Assembly (NCBI GenBank): GCA_021793335.1
Contig: JAJYSW010000171.1
Coordinates: 1-7,021, forward strand
Length of the DNA: 7,021 bases
Origin: Actinomycetes bacterium
GTDB lineage: Bacteria > Actinomycetota > Actinomycetes > Mycobacteriales > Micromonosporaceae
Direction: 5' to 3'
Shown: piece after piece, positions 1-7,021 of the stretch
Layout: each line of letters begins with the position of its first letter
Numbering within the stretch: position 1 is the stretch's first letter
Program-made: the position numbers and the translations under genes
Notes under the pieces: model-generated
Database searches by the model: none
Told to the model about the DNA's origin: nothing
What the model saw: only the letters and a program-made list of their open reading frames with translations

Positions 1-89
1 TGCGCCGCGTCATCCGCCAGGACCTCGGCCTCCCGAAGGAATGCGGCGCCTTCATGGGCTACTGGAGAGCGGGCCGCGACGCCGACTGA
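1..89 (+). CDS. Siderophore-interacting protein family, C-terminal end (partial)
   Basis: Only the last 28 codons are present; the 5' part lies outside the window. Read in the frame that starts at base 3, the tail is RRVIRQDLGLPKE followed by CGAFMGYWRAGRDAD and a TGA stop at 87-89. The pattern of an arginine-rich helix, a short linker and a final GYWRxGR is what I know from the C-terminus of siderophore-interacting proteins (ViuB/SIP family), FAD- and NAD(P)H-dependent reductases that release iron from ferric siderophores in the cytoplasm. The gene converges on murC and is not part of the cell wall operon. A hairpin at 97-126 follows the stop by a few bases and probably ends its transcript. 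The assignment rests on a short tail, so a related flavin reductase with the same ending is possible. Confidence 0.6.
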   Translation, partial: RRVIRQDLGLPKECGAFMGYWRAGRDAD

Positions 90-96
90 GCGTCAC

Positions 97-126
97 GGCC
101 CAGGCGCCCCGCACGGCGCTCAGGCC
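97..126 (+). terminator. Hairpin downstream of the siderophore-interacting gene, probable terminator
   Basis: Bases 97-100 (GGCC) pair with 123-126, and 103-108 (GGCGCC) pair with 115-120, including one G-T wobble. A symmetrical 2x2 internal loop (CA opposite CA) separates the two helices, and the apical loop is 6 nt. It begins 8 nt after the stop codon at 87-89. There is no T-tract, which is common for actinobacterial terminators, so its strength is uncertain. Confidence 0.5.
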
Positions 127-326
127 ACCGCTCCCGACATCGCCCGGACCGCATCGCGGCTCGGACACGCCAAGAGCCCCCGGCAGGTCTGAGGACGGAG
201 CAGCCCCGCCCCGACGGTGAAACGGCGTTTCTCGACAAGGCCCGAGCCGGTGCGCGCCACCGGGAGAGGATTGCGCGACGCCGCAGGGAGCGGCGCGGCG
301 ACGACTTCGCGCGTCCACCGACCATC

Positions 327-359
327 GGGGCCTCGGTCCGCGGCACGGATCGAGGCCCC
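327..359. terminator. Long GC-rich hairpin after murC, probable bidirectional terminator
   Basis: Bases 327-340 (GGGGCCTCGGTCCG) pair with 346-359 (CGGATCGAGGCCCC). This gives 14 pairs, one of them a G-T wobble, around a 5-nt loop (CGGCA). It lies 45 nt beyond the murC stop on the minus strand, so it fits the end of the cell wall operon. No T-tract follows on either strand, which resembles the stem-only terminators common in high-GC actinobacteria. It could also stop read-through from the plus-strand gene. Confidence 0.65.
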
Positions 360-404
360 TGCGATTCGGGTGGACGGCGCGTGCGCGCCTGCCGCCCTCC
401 GGCG

Positions 405-1817
<1,413 letters not shown>

Positions 1818-1845
1818 CGCTCAACCGCCTTCGAAGTACTGTGCC

Positions 1846-2955
1846 TCATGCGTTCACGACTTTCAGCGTGAACTGCCGCAGGGCCTCGTCGCCGTCGCGG
1901 CGCCCGAAGCCGGCGGACGCCTGTGCCATGGCCGCCAGTTTCGCACGATCGCTGATGAGCGGGACGAGGTTGGCCTCGATCCACGCGGGGCTGAGGTTCT
2001 CATCGTCGCAGAAGATCGCCCCGCCGGCCTCCACGACGGGCCCGGCGGTGCGGTACTGCTCCTTGTTGCCCCACGGCATGGGCACGAACACGGTCGGCAG
2101 GCCCAGCGCGGTGACCTCGGCGACGGTCATGGAGCCACCGCGGCCCATGACCATGTCGGCGGCGGCGTAGCCGAGCTCCATCTCGTTGAGGTAGGGCAGG
2201 GTCCGGTATGCGACCGGCAGCCCGTCCGGCACATGGACGGGCTCGTCGCGACGGGCGCCGATGATGTGGAGGACCTGGATGCCGCGGTGCGTGAGCACGT
2301 GGGCGGCCCCGGAGACGGCCTGGTTGATGGAGTCGGCGCCTTGGGAGCCGCCGTACACGAACAGGACGGGGCGGTTCGGGTCGAGGCCGAAGCGGGCGCA
2401 CGCCTCGGCGCGGCGGGCGAAGCGGTCGAGCTGCGAGATCGCCGGGCGCAGCGGCACGCCGGTGATGGTGCCGTCGGCCAGCAGCGGCGAGATCTGCGGG
2501 AGGTGGGGGAAGCCGAGAGCGAGGTTATCGCTGAACTTCAGGGCGAGCTTATTGGCGATGCCGGGCGGATCGTTGAACTCGAAGATGACCATGGGGGTCT
2601 TGCGCCGCCAGGCGGCGAGGTAGGCGGGGACGGCGACATAGCCGCCGAAGCCCACCACGACGTCGGCCTGCACCTCGTCGAGGATCGCACGGGTCGCCTT
2701 CATGGCCTTGAGCATGCGCGGCGCGGTCAGCAGCAGATCGACGTTGACTTTGCGGGGCAGCTGGTGCGCCGGGATGTTCCGCAGGTCGTATCCGGCCTTG
2801 GGAATGAGGTCGTTCTCCAGGCCCTTCTCGGTGCCGAGACAGGTGATGCGGATGCCCGGGTCGTGGCGGCGCAGGCAGTCGGCGTACGCCAGGAGCGGGT
2901 AGATGTGGCCGCCGGTTCCGCCTCCGGCGAGGACGACCGATCGTAGCTGAGGCAA
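1846..2955 (-). CDS. murG: UDP-GlcNAc--lipid I N-acetylglucosaminyltransferase MurG
   Basis: MurG is the membrane-associated GT-B glycosyltransferase that turns lipid I into lipid II on the inner face of the membrane. With the TTG start at 2955 the protein has 369 residues, normal for the family. It opens with PQLRSVVLA and the glycine loop GGGTGGHIYP (11-20). Next come VVVGFGGYVAVPA (99-111), TGVPLR (165-170), YGGSQGA (201-207), the UDP-GlcNAc motif GRGGSMTVAE with E280 (271-280) and GNKEQ (296-300). Residues 125-128 read FEFN where HEQN is usual; Glu126 and Asn128 are kept. The start follows from homology: the open frame continues far upstream over ftsW, but the family begins just before the glycine loop. 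A second TTG lies at 2961-2959. AGAAAG at 2969-2964 is spaced 8 nt from the TTG at 2955, which favours that one. ftsW ends 49 bp upstream. Confidence 0.92.
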   Translation of the reverse strand: MPQLRSVVLAGGGTGGHIYPLLAYADCLRRHDPGIRITCLGTEKGLENDLIPKAGYDLRNIPAHQLPRKVNVDLLLTAPRMLKAMKATRAILDEVQADVVVGFGGYVAVPAYLAAWRRKTPMVIFEFNDPPGIANKLALKFSDNLALGFPHLPQISPLLADGTITGVPLRPAISQLDRFARRAEACARFGLDPNRPVLFVYGGSQGADSINQAVSGAAHVLTHRGIQVLHIIGARRDEPVHVPDGLPVAYRTLPYLNEMELGYAAADMVMGRGGSMTVAEVTALGLPTVFVPMPWGNKEQYRTAGPVVEAGGAIFCDDENLSPAWIEANLVPLISDRAKLAAMAQASAGFGRRDGDEALRQFTLKVVNA

Positions 2956-2963
2956 CTTCAAGG

Positions 2964-2969
2964 CTTTCT
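2964..2969 (-). promoter_or_regulatory. Weak ribosome binding site deciding the murG start
   Basis: AGAAAG on the minus strand lies 8 nt before TTG 2955-2953 but only 2 nt before TTG 2961-2959, so it supports the downstream TTG. No ATG or GTG is available in frame near the expected N-terminus. Weak site plus TTG suggests modest initiation or dependence on ribosomes finishing ftsW (inference). Confidence 0.45.
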
Positions 2970-2999
2970 GGTGGAAGGGACGGTGTCGGACTCGGGCTG

Positions 3000-3044
3000 C
3001 TCGCTCAGTCGGGGGAAGCCGTGCTTCCGGTGGGCTGAGGCGAG
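3000..3044 (-). other. Interrupted hairpin spanning the ftsW stop codon
   Basis: Bases 3014-3019 (GGAAGC) pair perfectly with 3023-3028 (GCTTCC) around a 3-nt loop. Outside this, 3000-3008 (CTCGCTCAG) pairs with 3035-3044 (CTGAGGCGAG) with one bulged G. Internal loops of 5 and 6 nt separate the helices. The structure includes the ftsW stop (3005-3007) and ends 44 nt before the murG TTG. No T-tract follows on the transcribed strand. It may be an attenuator, a processing or stability element, or chance in GC-rich DNA. Confidence 0.35.
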
Positions 3045-4258
3045 GGGCCGGCGGGCGCGGGAGGCAGGGGCGCCCACAGGAATCGTACGAGGCGGGACGG
3101 GTTGCGCGCCCGCAGTGCCGTGGCGGCGTCGGGTTCGGCACGTGCGAACCCGGCGAGCATGCCGACGGCGACGAGCACGACGACCAGGGCCGTGCCGCCG
3201 TCGGAGATGAACGGCAAGGGGACCCCGGTGATGGGGATGAGGCCGAGGACGCCGCCGATGTTGATGAACATCTGGCTGACCAGCCAGATCGTGACACCGG
3301 CCGACACCAGTTTGCGGAAGGGGTCCGCCGACCGCCAGGCGATGCGGAAACCGGTGTAGGCGAGCACGCCGAACAGCGCCAGGATCACCAGGCAACCGAC
3401 GACGCCGAGCTCTTCGGCGATGAGCGCGAAGATGAAGTCGTTATGGCCGCTGGGGAGCCATTCCCATTTCTGGCGGCTCTCGCCGAGGCCGACACCGAAC
3501 CAGCCGCCGTCGGCGATCGCGTAATAGCCCTGGATGGCCTGGTATCCCCAGGAGTCGGCGAAGTCCTGCGGCCGGCTGAACGACAGGAGTCGCTCCATGC
3601 GGTAGCCCTCGAAGGCGACCAGGAGCGTCGAACCTGCGAGGGCGACGGTGAACAGGAGGCCGAGGATGCGCAGCGGGACGCCGGCCGACCACAGCAGGCC
3701 GATGAACATGGCGACGATGATGAGCATGGTGCCCAGGTCGGGATAGCCGATGATGAGCATCACCAGGCCCGCGATGGGGAACAGGGGGATGGCGAGGTCC
3801 CGCCAGGAGGCGATGCGCGGGCCGAGCCGCGCGAGCGAATCGGCGACCCACAACAGCAGTGCGAACTTGGCGATCTCGGCGGGCTGGAACTGGACGGGGC
3901 CCACGTGGATCCACCGGTCGTCGGTGCCTACGGCCGCGTTCCCCAGGTCGGGGAGGAGGATGATCAGGCCGAGGAGCACCGAGAGGACCAGCAGGGGCCG
4001 CGCGATGCTGCGGTAGGTGCGGGCCGGGAGCCGCTGGGCTATCCAGAACCCGATCAGGCCGACCAGCGCCCACGTGGCCTGCCGGACGACGACGCCGAAC
4101 GCCGAGCCCTGTTGGGCGTAGGACTCGACCATGGTCGCGGAGAAGACCATGACCAGGCCGATGGTGAGCAGGAGCGCACTGGAGGACAGCAGCAGACAGT
4201 ACGAGGCGAGCGGTCGGTCGAGCAGGCCCCGGATCGTCTCGGCGAACCCCGACTTCAC
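3005..4258 (-). CDS. ftsW: Septal peptidoglycan polymerase FtsW (SEDS family)
   Basis: FtsW is the multi-pass SEDS glycosyltransferase that polymerises lipid II at the division septum together with a class B penicillin-binding protein. The protein has 417 residues with about ten hydrophobic segments from residue 17 to 372. Recognisable motifs are DRWIHVGPVQFQPAEIAK (114-131), YPDLGT (172-177), GYQAIQGYYAIADGGWFGVGLG (split as 238-248 and 249-259), SRQKW (261-265), GHNDFIF with the likely catalytic Asp274, EELG (282-285), and PITGVPLPFIS (342-352). The usual aromatic or small residue after PFIS is Asp353, and Tyr172 replaces the usual Gln/Glu before PDLG. The tail (about 396-417) is rich in Pro, Ser and Thr and cytoplasmic. 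The GTG start overlaps the murD stop in GTGA with no strong ribosome binding site, which points to coupled translation. The open frame extends upstream across murD, but that part is low-complexity shadow sequence. Confidence 0.94.
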   Translation of the reverse strand: MKSGFAETIRGLLDRPLASYCLLLSSSALLLTIGLVMVFSATMVESYAQQGSAFGVVVRQATWALVGLIGFWIAQRLPARTYRSIARPLLVLSVLLGLIILLPDLGNAAVGTDDRWIHVGPVQFQPAEIAKFALLLWVADSLARLGPRIASWRDLAIPLFPIAGLVMLIIGYPDLGTMLIIVAMFIGLLWSAGVPLRILGLLFTVALAGSTLLVAFEGYRMERLLSFSRPQDFADSWGYQAIQGYYAIADGGWFGVGLGESRQKWEWLPSGHNDFIFALIAEELGVVGCLVILALFGVLAYTGFRIAWRSADPFRKLVSAGVTIWLVSQMFINIGGVLGLIPITGVPLPFISDGGTALVVVLVAVGMLAGFARAEPDAATALRARNPSRLVRFLWAPLPPAPAGPSPQPTGSTASPD

Positions 4259-5676
4259 GAGGTCTCGCTCGGCTCGTCCATATGGAGATTCTGCCTGACG
4301 GCGGCGGTGAAGGCGTCCCCGCGGTGGGCGTAGGAGTCGAACATGTCGAAGGAGGCGGCGGCCGGCGACAGGAGCACGGTGTCTCCCGGTCGGGCGTGGG
4401 CGGCGGCCGTGGCGACGACGTCGGTCATGACCGCATCGTCCTCGCCGTCGAGGGCGATGACGGGGAGGCCGGGGGCGTGTCGCGCCAAGGATTCGGCGAC
4501 CTGGGCGCGGTCTTGGCCGATGAGGATCGCGGCGCGCATGCGGGGGGCGAAGCGGGCGACGAGTTCGTCGACGTCGACGCCTTTGAGCTGGCCGCCGGCG
4601 ATCCAGACGATCGAGTCGTAGGCGGCGAGCGCGGCGGCGGCGGCGTGCGGGTTGGTGGCCTTGGAGTCGTCGATCCAGGTGATGCCGTTCATTTCGGCGG
4701 CGGTGACGTTGCGGTGGGGTTCGGGAGTGTAGGTGCGGATCGCGCGGGCGAGGGCCTCGGGGCCGACACCGGCCTGTGAGGCGAGCGCGGCGGCGGCGAG
4801 GGCGTTGGCGACGTTGTGGGTGCCGGCGGGACGCACGTCCGCGACGGGGCAGATCCTGACCGGTTCGGGGCCGGTGCGGTCGATGAGGTGCCCGTCGGCG
4901 ACGCCGAAGCAGCCGGGAGCCGGTTCGTCGAGGGTGAAGCCGATGACCTTCGCGCCGGATCGCTCGGCGAGGTCGGCCACGGCCGGGTCGTCGAGGTTGG
5001 CCACGGCCGTTCCTCCGCGCCATACGGCGGTCTTGGCCCCGGCGTAGGCTTCGTAGCCGCCGTGCCAGTCGAGGTGGTCGGGGGCGAGGTTGAGGATGGC
5101 TCCGGCGGCGGGCGCGAGGAGCCGCGACCAGTGGAGCTGGTAGCTGGACAGTTCGACGGCGAGGACGTCGTAGGGGCCGTTCGCGGCGAATACGAGCGGT
5201 TCACCGATGTTGCCGAGGGCGGCGCTGCGCAGCCCGGCGGCGGCGAGCATGGCGGCGAGCATGGTGACCGTGGTGGTCTTGCCGTTGGTGCCGGTGACGG
5301 CGAGCCAGCGCGGGGCGTCGGGTCCGCGCAGCCGCCAGGCCAGTTCGGGCTCGGAGTAGGTGTCGAGTCCCCGTTCGCGGGCGGCGAGGGCGATCGGGTG
5401 GTGGGGCGGGAAGCCCGGAGAGAGGACCACCTGGTCGACATCGTCGAGCAGGGCCGCGTCGAAGCGGTCGGCGGCGACGGTCCGGGCGCCGCGCTCGGCG
5501 AGCGCGGCGAGACGTTCGGAGTGCTCGCGGTCGTAGACGGTGACGGTCCTGCCCTGTGCGAGGAGGGCCTCGCCGCAGGCGGCCCCGGCGACGCGGGCAC
5601 CGGCGACCAGGAGCCGGTCGGCGATCGCCCGGCCCTCGCCTCCCGGCTGCGGGTCCTGTGTGAACACTGCGCTCAT
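4255..5676 (-). CDS. murD: UDP-N-acetylmuramoyl-L-alanine--D-glutamate ligase MurD
   Basis: MurD is the cytoplasmic ATP-dependent ligase that adds D-glutamate to UDP-MurNAc-L-Ala (or its glycine equivalent). The protein has 473 residues, a little longer than the E. coli enzyme (438). It has the N-terminal nucleotide-binding loop VAGARVAGAA (24-33), then LSPGFP (85-90), the P-loop GTNGKTTT (129-136), ELSSYQL (175-181), DHLDWHG (200-206) with the AGAK lysine Lys215 that is carbamylated in this family, HNVANALAA (287-295), PHR (320-322), IDDSKATNPHA (335-345), GGQLKG (361-366) and LLSPAAASFDMF (435-446). All the Mur ligase invariants I can place (Lys133, Glu175, His201, Asn288, Asn291, Arg322, Asp337) are present, in contrast to MurC in the same operon. 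The ATG start lies 4 bp after the mraY stop, with only a weak GGAT upstream, which suggests coupling. A GTG three codons downstream is a less likely start. Confidence 0.96.
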   Translation of the reverse strand: MSAVFTQDPQPGGEGRAIADRLLVAGARVAGAACGEALLAQGRTVTVYDREHSERLAALAERGARTVAADRFDAALLDDVDQVVLSPGFPPHHPIALAARERGLDTYSEPELAWRLRGPDAPRWLAVTGTNGKTTTVTMLAAMLAAAGLRSAALGNIGEPLVFAANGPYDVLAVELSSYQLHWSRLLAPAAGAILNLAPDHLDWHGGYEAYAGAKTAVWRGGTAVANLDDPAVADLAERSGAKVIGFTLDEPAPGCFGVADGHLIDRTGPEPVRICPVADVRPAGTHNVANALAAAALASQAGVGPEALARAIRTYTPEPHRNVTAAEMNGITWIDDSKATNPHAAAAALAAYDSIVWIAGGQLKGVDVDELVARFAPRMRAAILIGQDRAQVAESLARHAPGLPVIALDGEDDAVMTDVVATAAAHARPGDTVLLSPAAASFDMFDSYAHRGDAFTAAVRQNLHMDEPSETS

Positions 5677-5680
5677 GCGG

Positions 5681-6808
5681 CTATCCGGCGACTCGGAGGA
5701 AGTCGGCGAAGAAGAAGCCGAGGCCGATGGCCATACCGATGCCGGCGATGATCCAGAAGCGGACGACGACGTTGACCTCGGACCATCCGGCGAGTTCGAA
5801 GTGGTGCTGGAGCGGCGCCATGCGGAAGACGCGGCGACGGGTGGTCTTATAGGAGATCGTCTGGATGATCACCGAGAAGGTGATGATGACGAACAGCGCC
5901 CCGATGATCGGCAGCAGCAGGATCGTCTTGGAGGTCAGCGCGAGTCCGGCGATGAGGCCGCCGAGGCTGAGTGAGCCGGAGTCGCCCATGAAGATCTTGG
6001 CCGGCGAGGTGTTCCACCACAGGAAGCCGAACATGGCTCCGGCCGCGGCGCCGGAGATGAGCGCGATCTCAAGGGGGTCGCGGACGTCGTAGCAGTAGTT
6101 GGAGAGTTGATCGCCCGCGCCGCCGCACCAGTGGCGGTACTGCCAGAAGCCGATGATGAGGTACGCGGCGAAGGCCATCATGGCCGCGCCGGTGGCGAGG
6201 CCGTCGAGGCCGTCGGTGAGGTTGACGCCGTTGGCGGTGGCGTTGACGACGAAGACGAAGAGGATGACCGCGCCGATCTTGGTCAGCGGCAGCCAGTTGA
6301 TGTCCTGGGTGAAGGACAGGTACGGGGTGGCGACGGTCTCGGAGATCTCTTCGGTGCTGATCGATCCGGTGTAGTAGAGGGCGATGACGCCGAAGCCGGC
6401 GGCGGCGATCGCGAGGCCGAGCACCTTGGCCTTGCCGGAGATGCCGCCGGAGTGTCTCTTGCGGATCTTGAGCCAGTCATCGATGAAGCCGACGAAACCG
6501 CAGGTCACGAACAGTCCGATGAGGACCAGTCCGGTCGCGGTGAAGCTGGAGGGGCGGGAGAACTCGTCGGTCTCGGTCTCGGGCAGCGCCATGAGGACGA
6601 GGTGGCCGACGATGTAGGCGACGACGGTGGTGAAGATGAAGACGACGCCGCCCATGGTGGGGGTGCCGGCCTTGGCCAGGTGAGTCTGCGGCCCGTCGGT
6701 GCGGATGGGCTGTCCGGCCTTGAGCCTGCGGAAGGCGTTGGCGGCGATGGGTGTGAGCGCCATGGTGAGCGCGAACGCCACGAACGCGGCGATGATGACT
6801 GCTCTCAC
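5681..6808 (-). CDS. mraY: Phospho-N-acetylmuramoyl-pentapeptide-transferase MraY
   Basis: MraY is the polytopic membrane enzyme that transfers phospho-MurNAc-pentapeptide from UDP to undecaprenyl phosphate, making lipid I; it needs Mg2+. The protein has 375 residues, normal for actinobacteria, with about ten hydrophobic segments from residue 3 to 368. Signature motifs are RTDGPQTHLAKAGTPTMGG (36-54), GFIDDWLK with Asp110 and Asp111 (107-114), NLTDGLDGLATG (196-207), KIFMGDSGSLSLGG (271-284) and MAPLQHHFELAGW (330-342), in which the first His of the HHH motif is Gln. A loop with Cys228 and Cys239 lies between membrane segments around 220-245. The GTG start overlaps the murF stop in GTGA and has a strong AAGGAGG 10 nt upstream, so this start is well supported. 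Confidence 0.97.
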   Translation of the reverse strand: MRAVIIAAFVAFALTMALTPIAANAFRRLKAGQPIRTDGPQTHLAKAGTPTMGGVVFIFTTVVAYIVGHLVLMALPETETDEFSRPSSFTATGLVLIGLFVTCGFVGFIDDWLKIRKRHSGGISGKAKVLGLAIAAAGFGVIALYYTGSISTEEISETVATPYLSFTQDINWLPLTKIGAVILFVFVVNATANGVNLTDGLDGLATGAAMMAFAAYLIIGFWQYRHWCGGAGDQLSNYCYDVRDPLEIALISGAAAGAMFGFLWWNTSPAKIFMGDSGSLSLGGLIAGLALTSKTILLLPIIGALFVIITFSVIIQTISYKTTRRRVFRMAPLQHHFELAGWSEVNVVVRFWIIAGIGMAIGLGFFFADFLRVAG

Positions 6809-7021
6809 TGGTCGTTGTCCTCCTTGGGGCGCAGGTGGTCGGCGACGTCCCAGGTGCGGTGGCGGGAGCCTTTCACCAGGACGGTGTCGCCGGAGCGCAG
6901 CCGATGCCGCAGCAGTTCGATGGCCGCGGTCTGGTCGGGTACGTGGGTTGCGGTGACGCCGTCGGCGGCGCCGGGGTGGTGTGCGGGGTCGGTTCCGGCC
7001 ACGCCTTCGATGATGGGTTCG
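6805..7021 (-). CDS. murF: UDP-MurNAc-tripeptide--D-alanyl-D-alanine ligase MurF, C-terminal end (partial)
   Basis: MurF adds the D-Ala-D-Ala dipeptide to UDP-MurNAc-tripeptide, completing the pentapeptide used by MraY. Only the last 71 codons lie in the window; the gene runs off the right edge, so a GTG at 7002-7000 should not be taken as its start. The frame reads EPIIEGVAGTDPAH onward and ends LRSGDTVLVKGSRHRTW then DVADHLRPKEDNDQ. GDTVLVKGSR is the typical MurF C-terminal motif from the ligand-binding Rossmann-like domain. Its position directly upstream of mraY matches the standard order murE-murF-mraY. The stop TGA overlaps the mraY GTG, and the mraY ribosome binding site lies inside its last codons. 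Nothing in the visible part looks abnormal. Confidence 0.9.
   Translation of the reverse strand, partial: EPIIEGVAGTDPAHHPGAADGVTATHVPDQTAAIELLRHRLRSGDTVLVKGSRHRTWDVADHLRPKEDNDQ
6819..6825 (-). promoter_or_regulatory. Strong ribosome binding site of mraY
   Basis: AAGGAGG on the minus strand lies within the last codons of murF, 10 nt before the mraY GTG at 6808-6806. It is the only near-consensus ribosome binding site in the window; the other genes have weak ones. It confirms the GTG start despite the overlap with murF. Confidence 0.8.

Larger units (their letters stand above)
90..404. other. Convergent intergenic region without a gene
   Basis: This stretch of 315 bp separates two convergent genes. 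Open frames cross it on both strands, but their translations are arginine-, proline- and alanine-rich, match nothing I recognise, and run antisense into murC or into the siderophore-interacting gene. Apart from the hairpins at 97-126 and 327-359, I see no promoter, repeat or RNA gene. Bases 127-326 show nothing I can name. Confidence 0.7.

Noticed and set aside
2956..3297. N-terminal extension of murG upstream of the TTG start
   Set aside because: The extension is out-of-frame reading of the ftsW 3' end, and MurG proteins begin a few residues before the GGGTGGH loop.
4259..5023. N-terminal extension of ftsW as a 672-residue protein
   Set aside because: The added part is arginine- and proline-rich shadow of murD; homology and the GTGA overlap place the start at 4258.
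3443..5751. Plus-strand open frames antisense to ftsW and murD
   Set aside because: They are repetitive Gly, Glu, Asp and Arg sequence with no motif; the opposite strand codes for canonical FtsW and MurD.

Overview
The window is a piece of the division and cell wall (dcw) cluster of a high-GC actinobacterium. This rests on strong G/C bias at third codon positions, GTG and TTG starts, the gene order, and actinobacterial-looking MraY and MurG sequence. The genus cannot be fixed from the sequence.

Layout, reading the minus strand in its transcription direction (right to left): 3' end of murF (7021-6805), mraY (6808-5681), murD (5676-4255), ftsW (4258-3005), murG (2955-1846) and murC (1817-405). 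The genes are packed as one operon. murF/mraY and murD/ftsW overlap by four bases (GTGA), mraY/murD are 4 bp apart, and ftsW/murG and murG/murC are 49 and 28 bp apart. Together they cover the cytoplasmic and membrane steps of peptidoglycan synthesis. MurC, MurD and MurF are ATP-dependent ligases building the UDP-MurNAc-pentapeptide. MraY loads it onto undecaprenyl phosphate (lipid I), MurG adds GlcNAc (lipid II), and FtsW polymerises lipid II at the septum.

At the left edge, on the plus strand, is the 3' end of a convergent gene (1-89) that looks like a siderophore-interacting flavoprotein. The 315-bp convergent gap (90-404) holds two hairpins that are good terminator candidates and no credible gene. 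The cluster therefore stops at murC; ftsQ and ftsZ, which often follow murC (sometimes with murB between), are not next to it.

I see no mobile element, CRISPR array, RNA gene or new multi-gene system. The most notable signal is in the proteins. MurC departs from family consensus at several active-site motifs (HLALN, DEYAYHPTA, FMPLRVYRT, GAPPI), while the neighbouring MurD keeps the family invariants. MurG (FEFN for HEQN) and FtsW (PFISDGG) carry smaller deviations. An interrupted hairpin spans the ftsW stop just upstream of the TTG start of murG.
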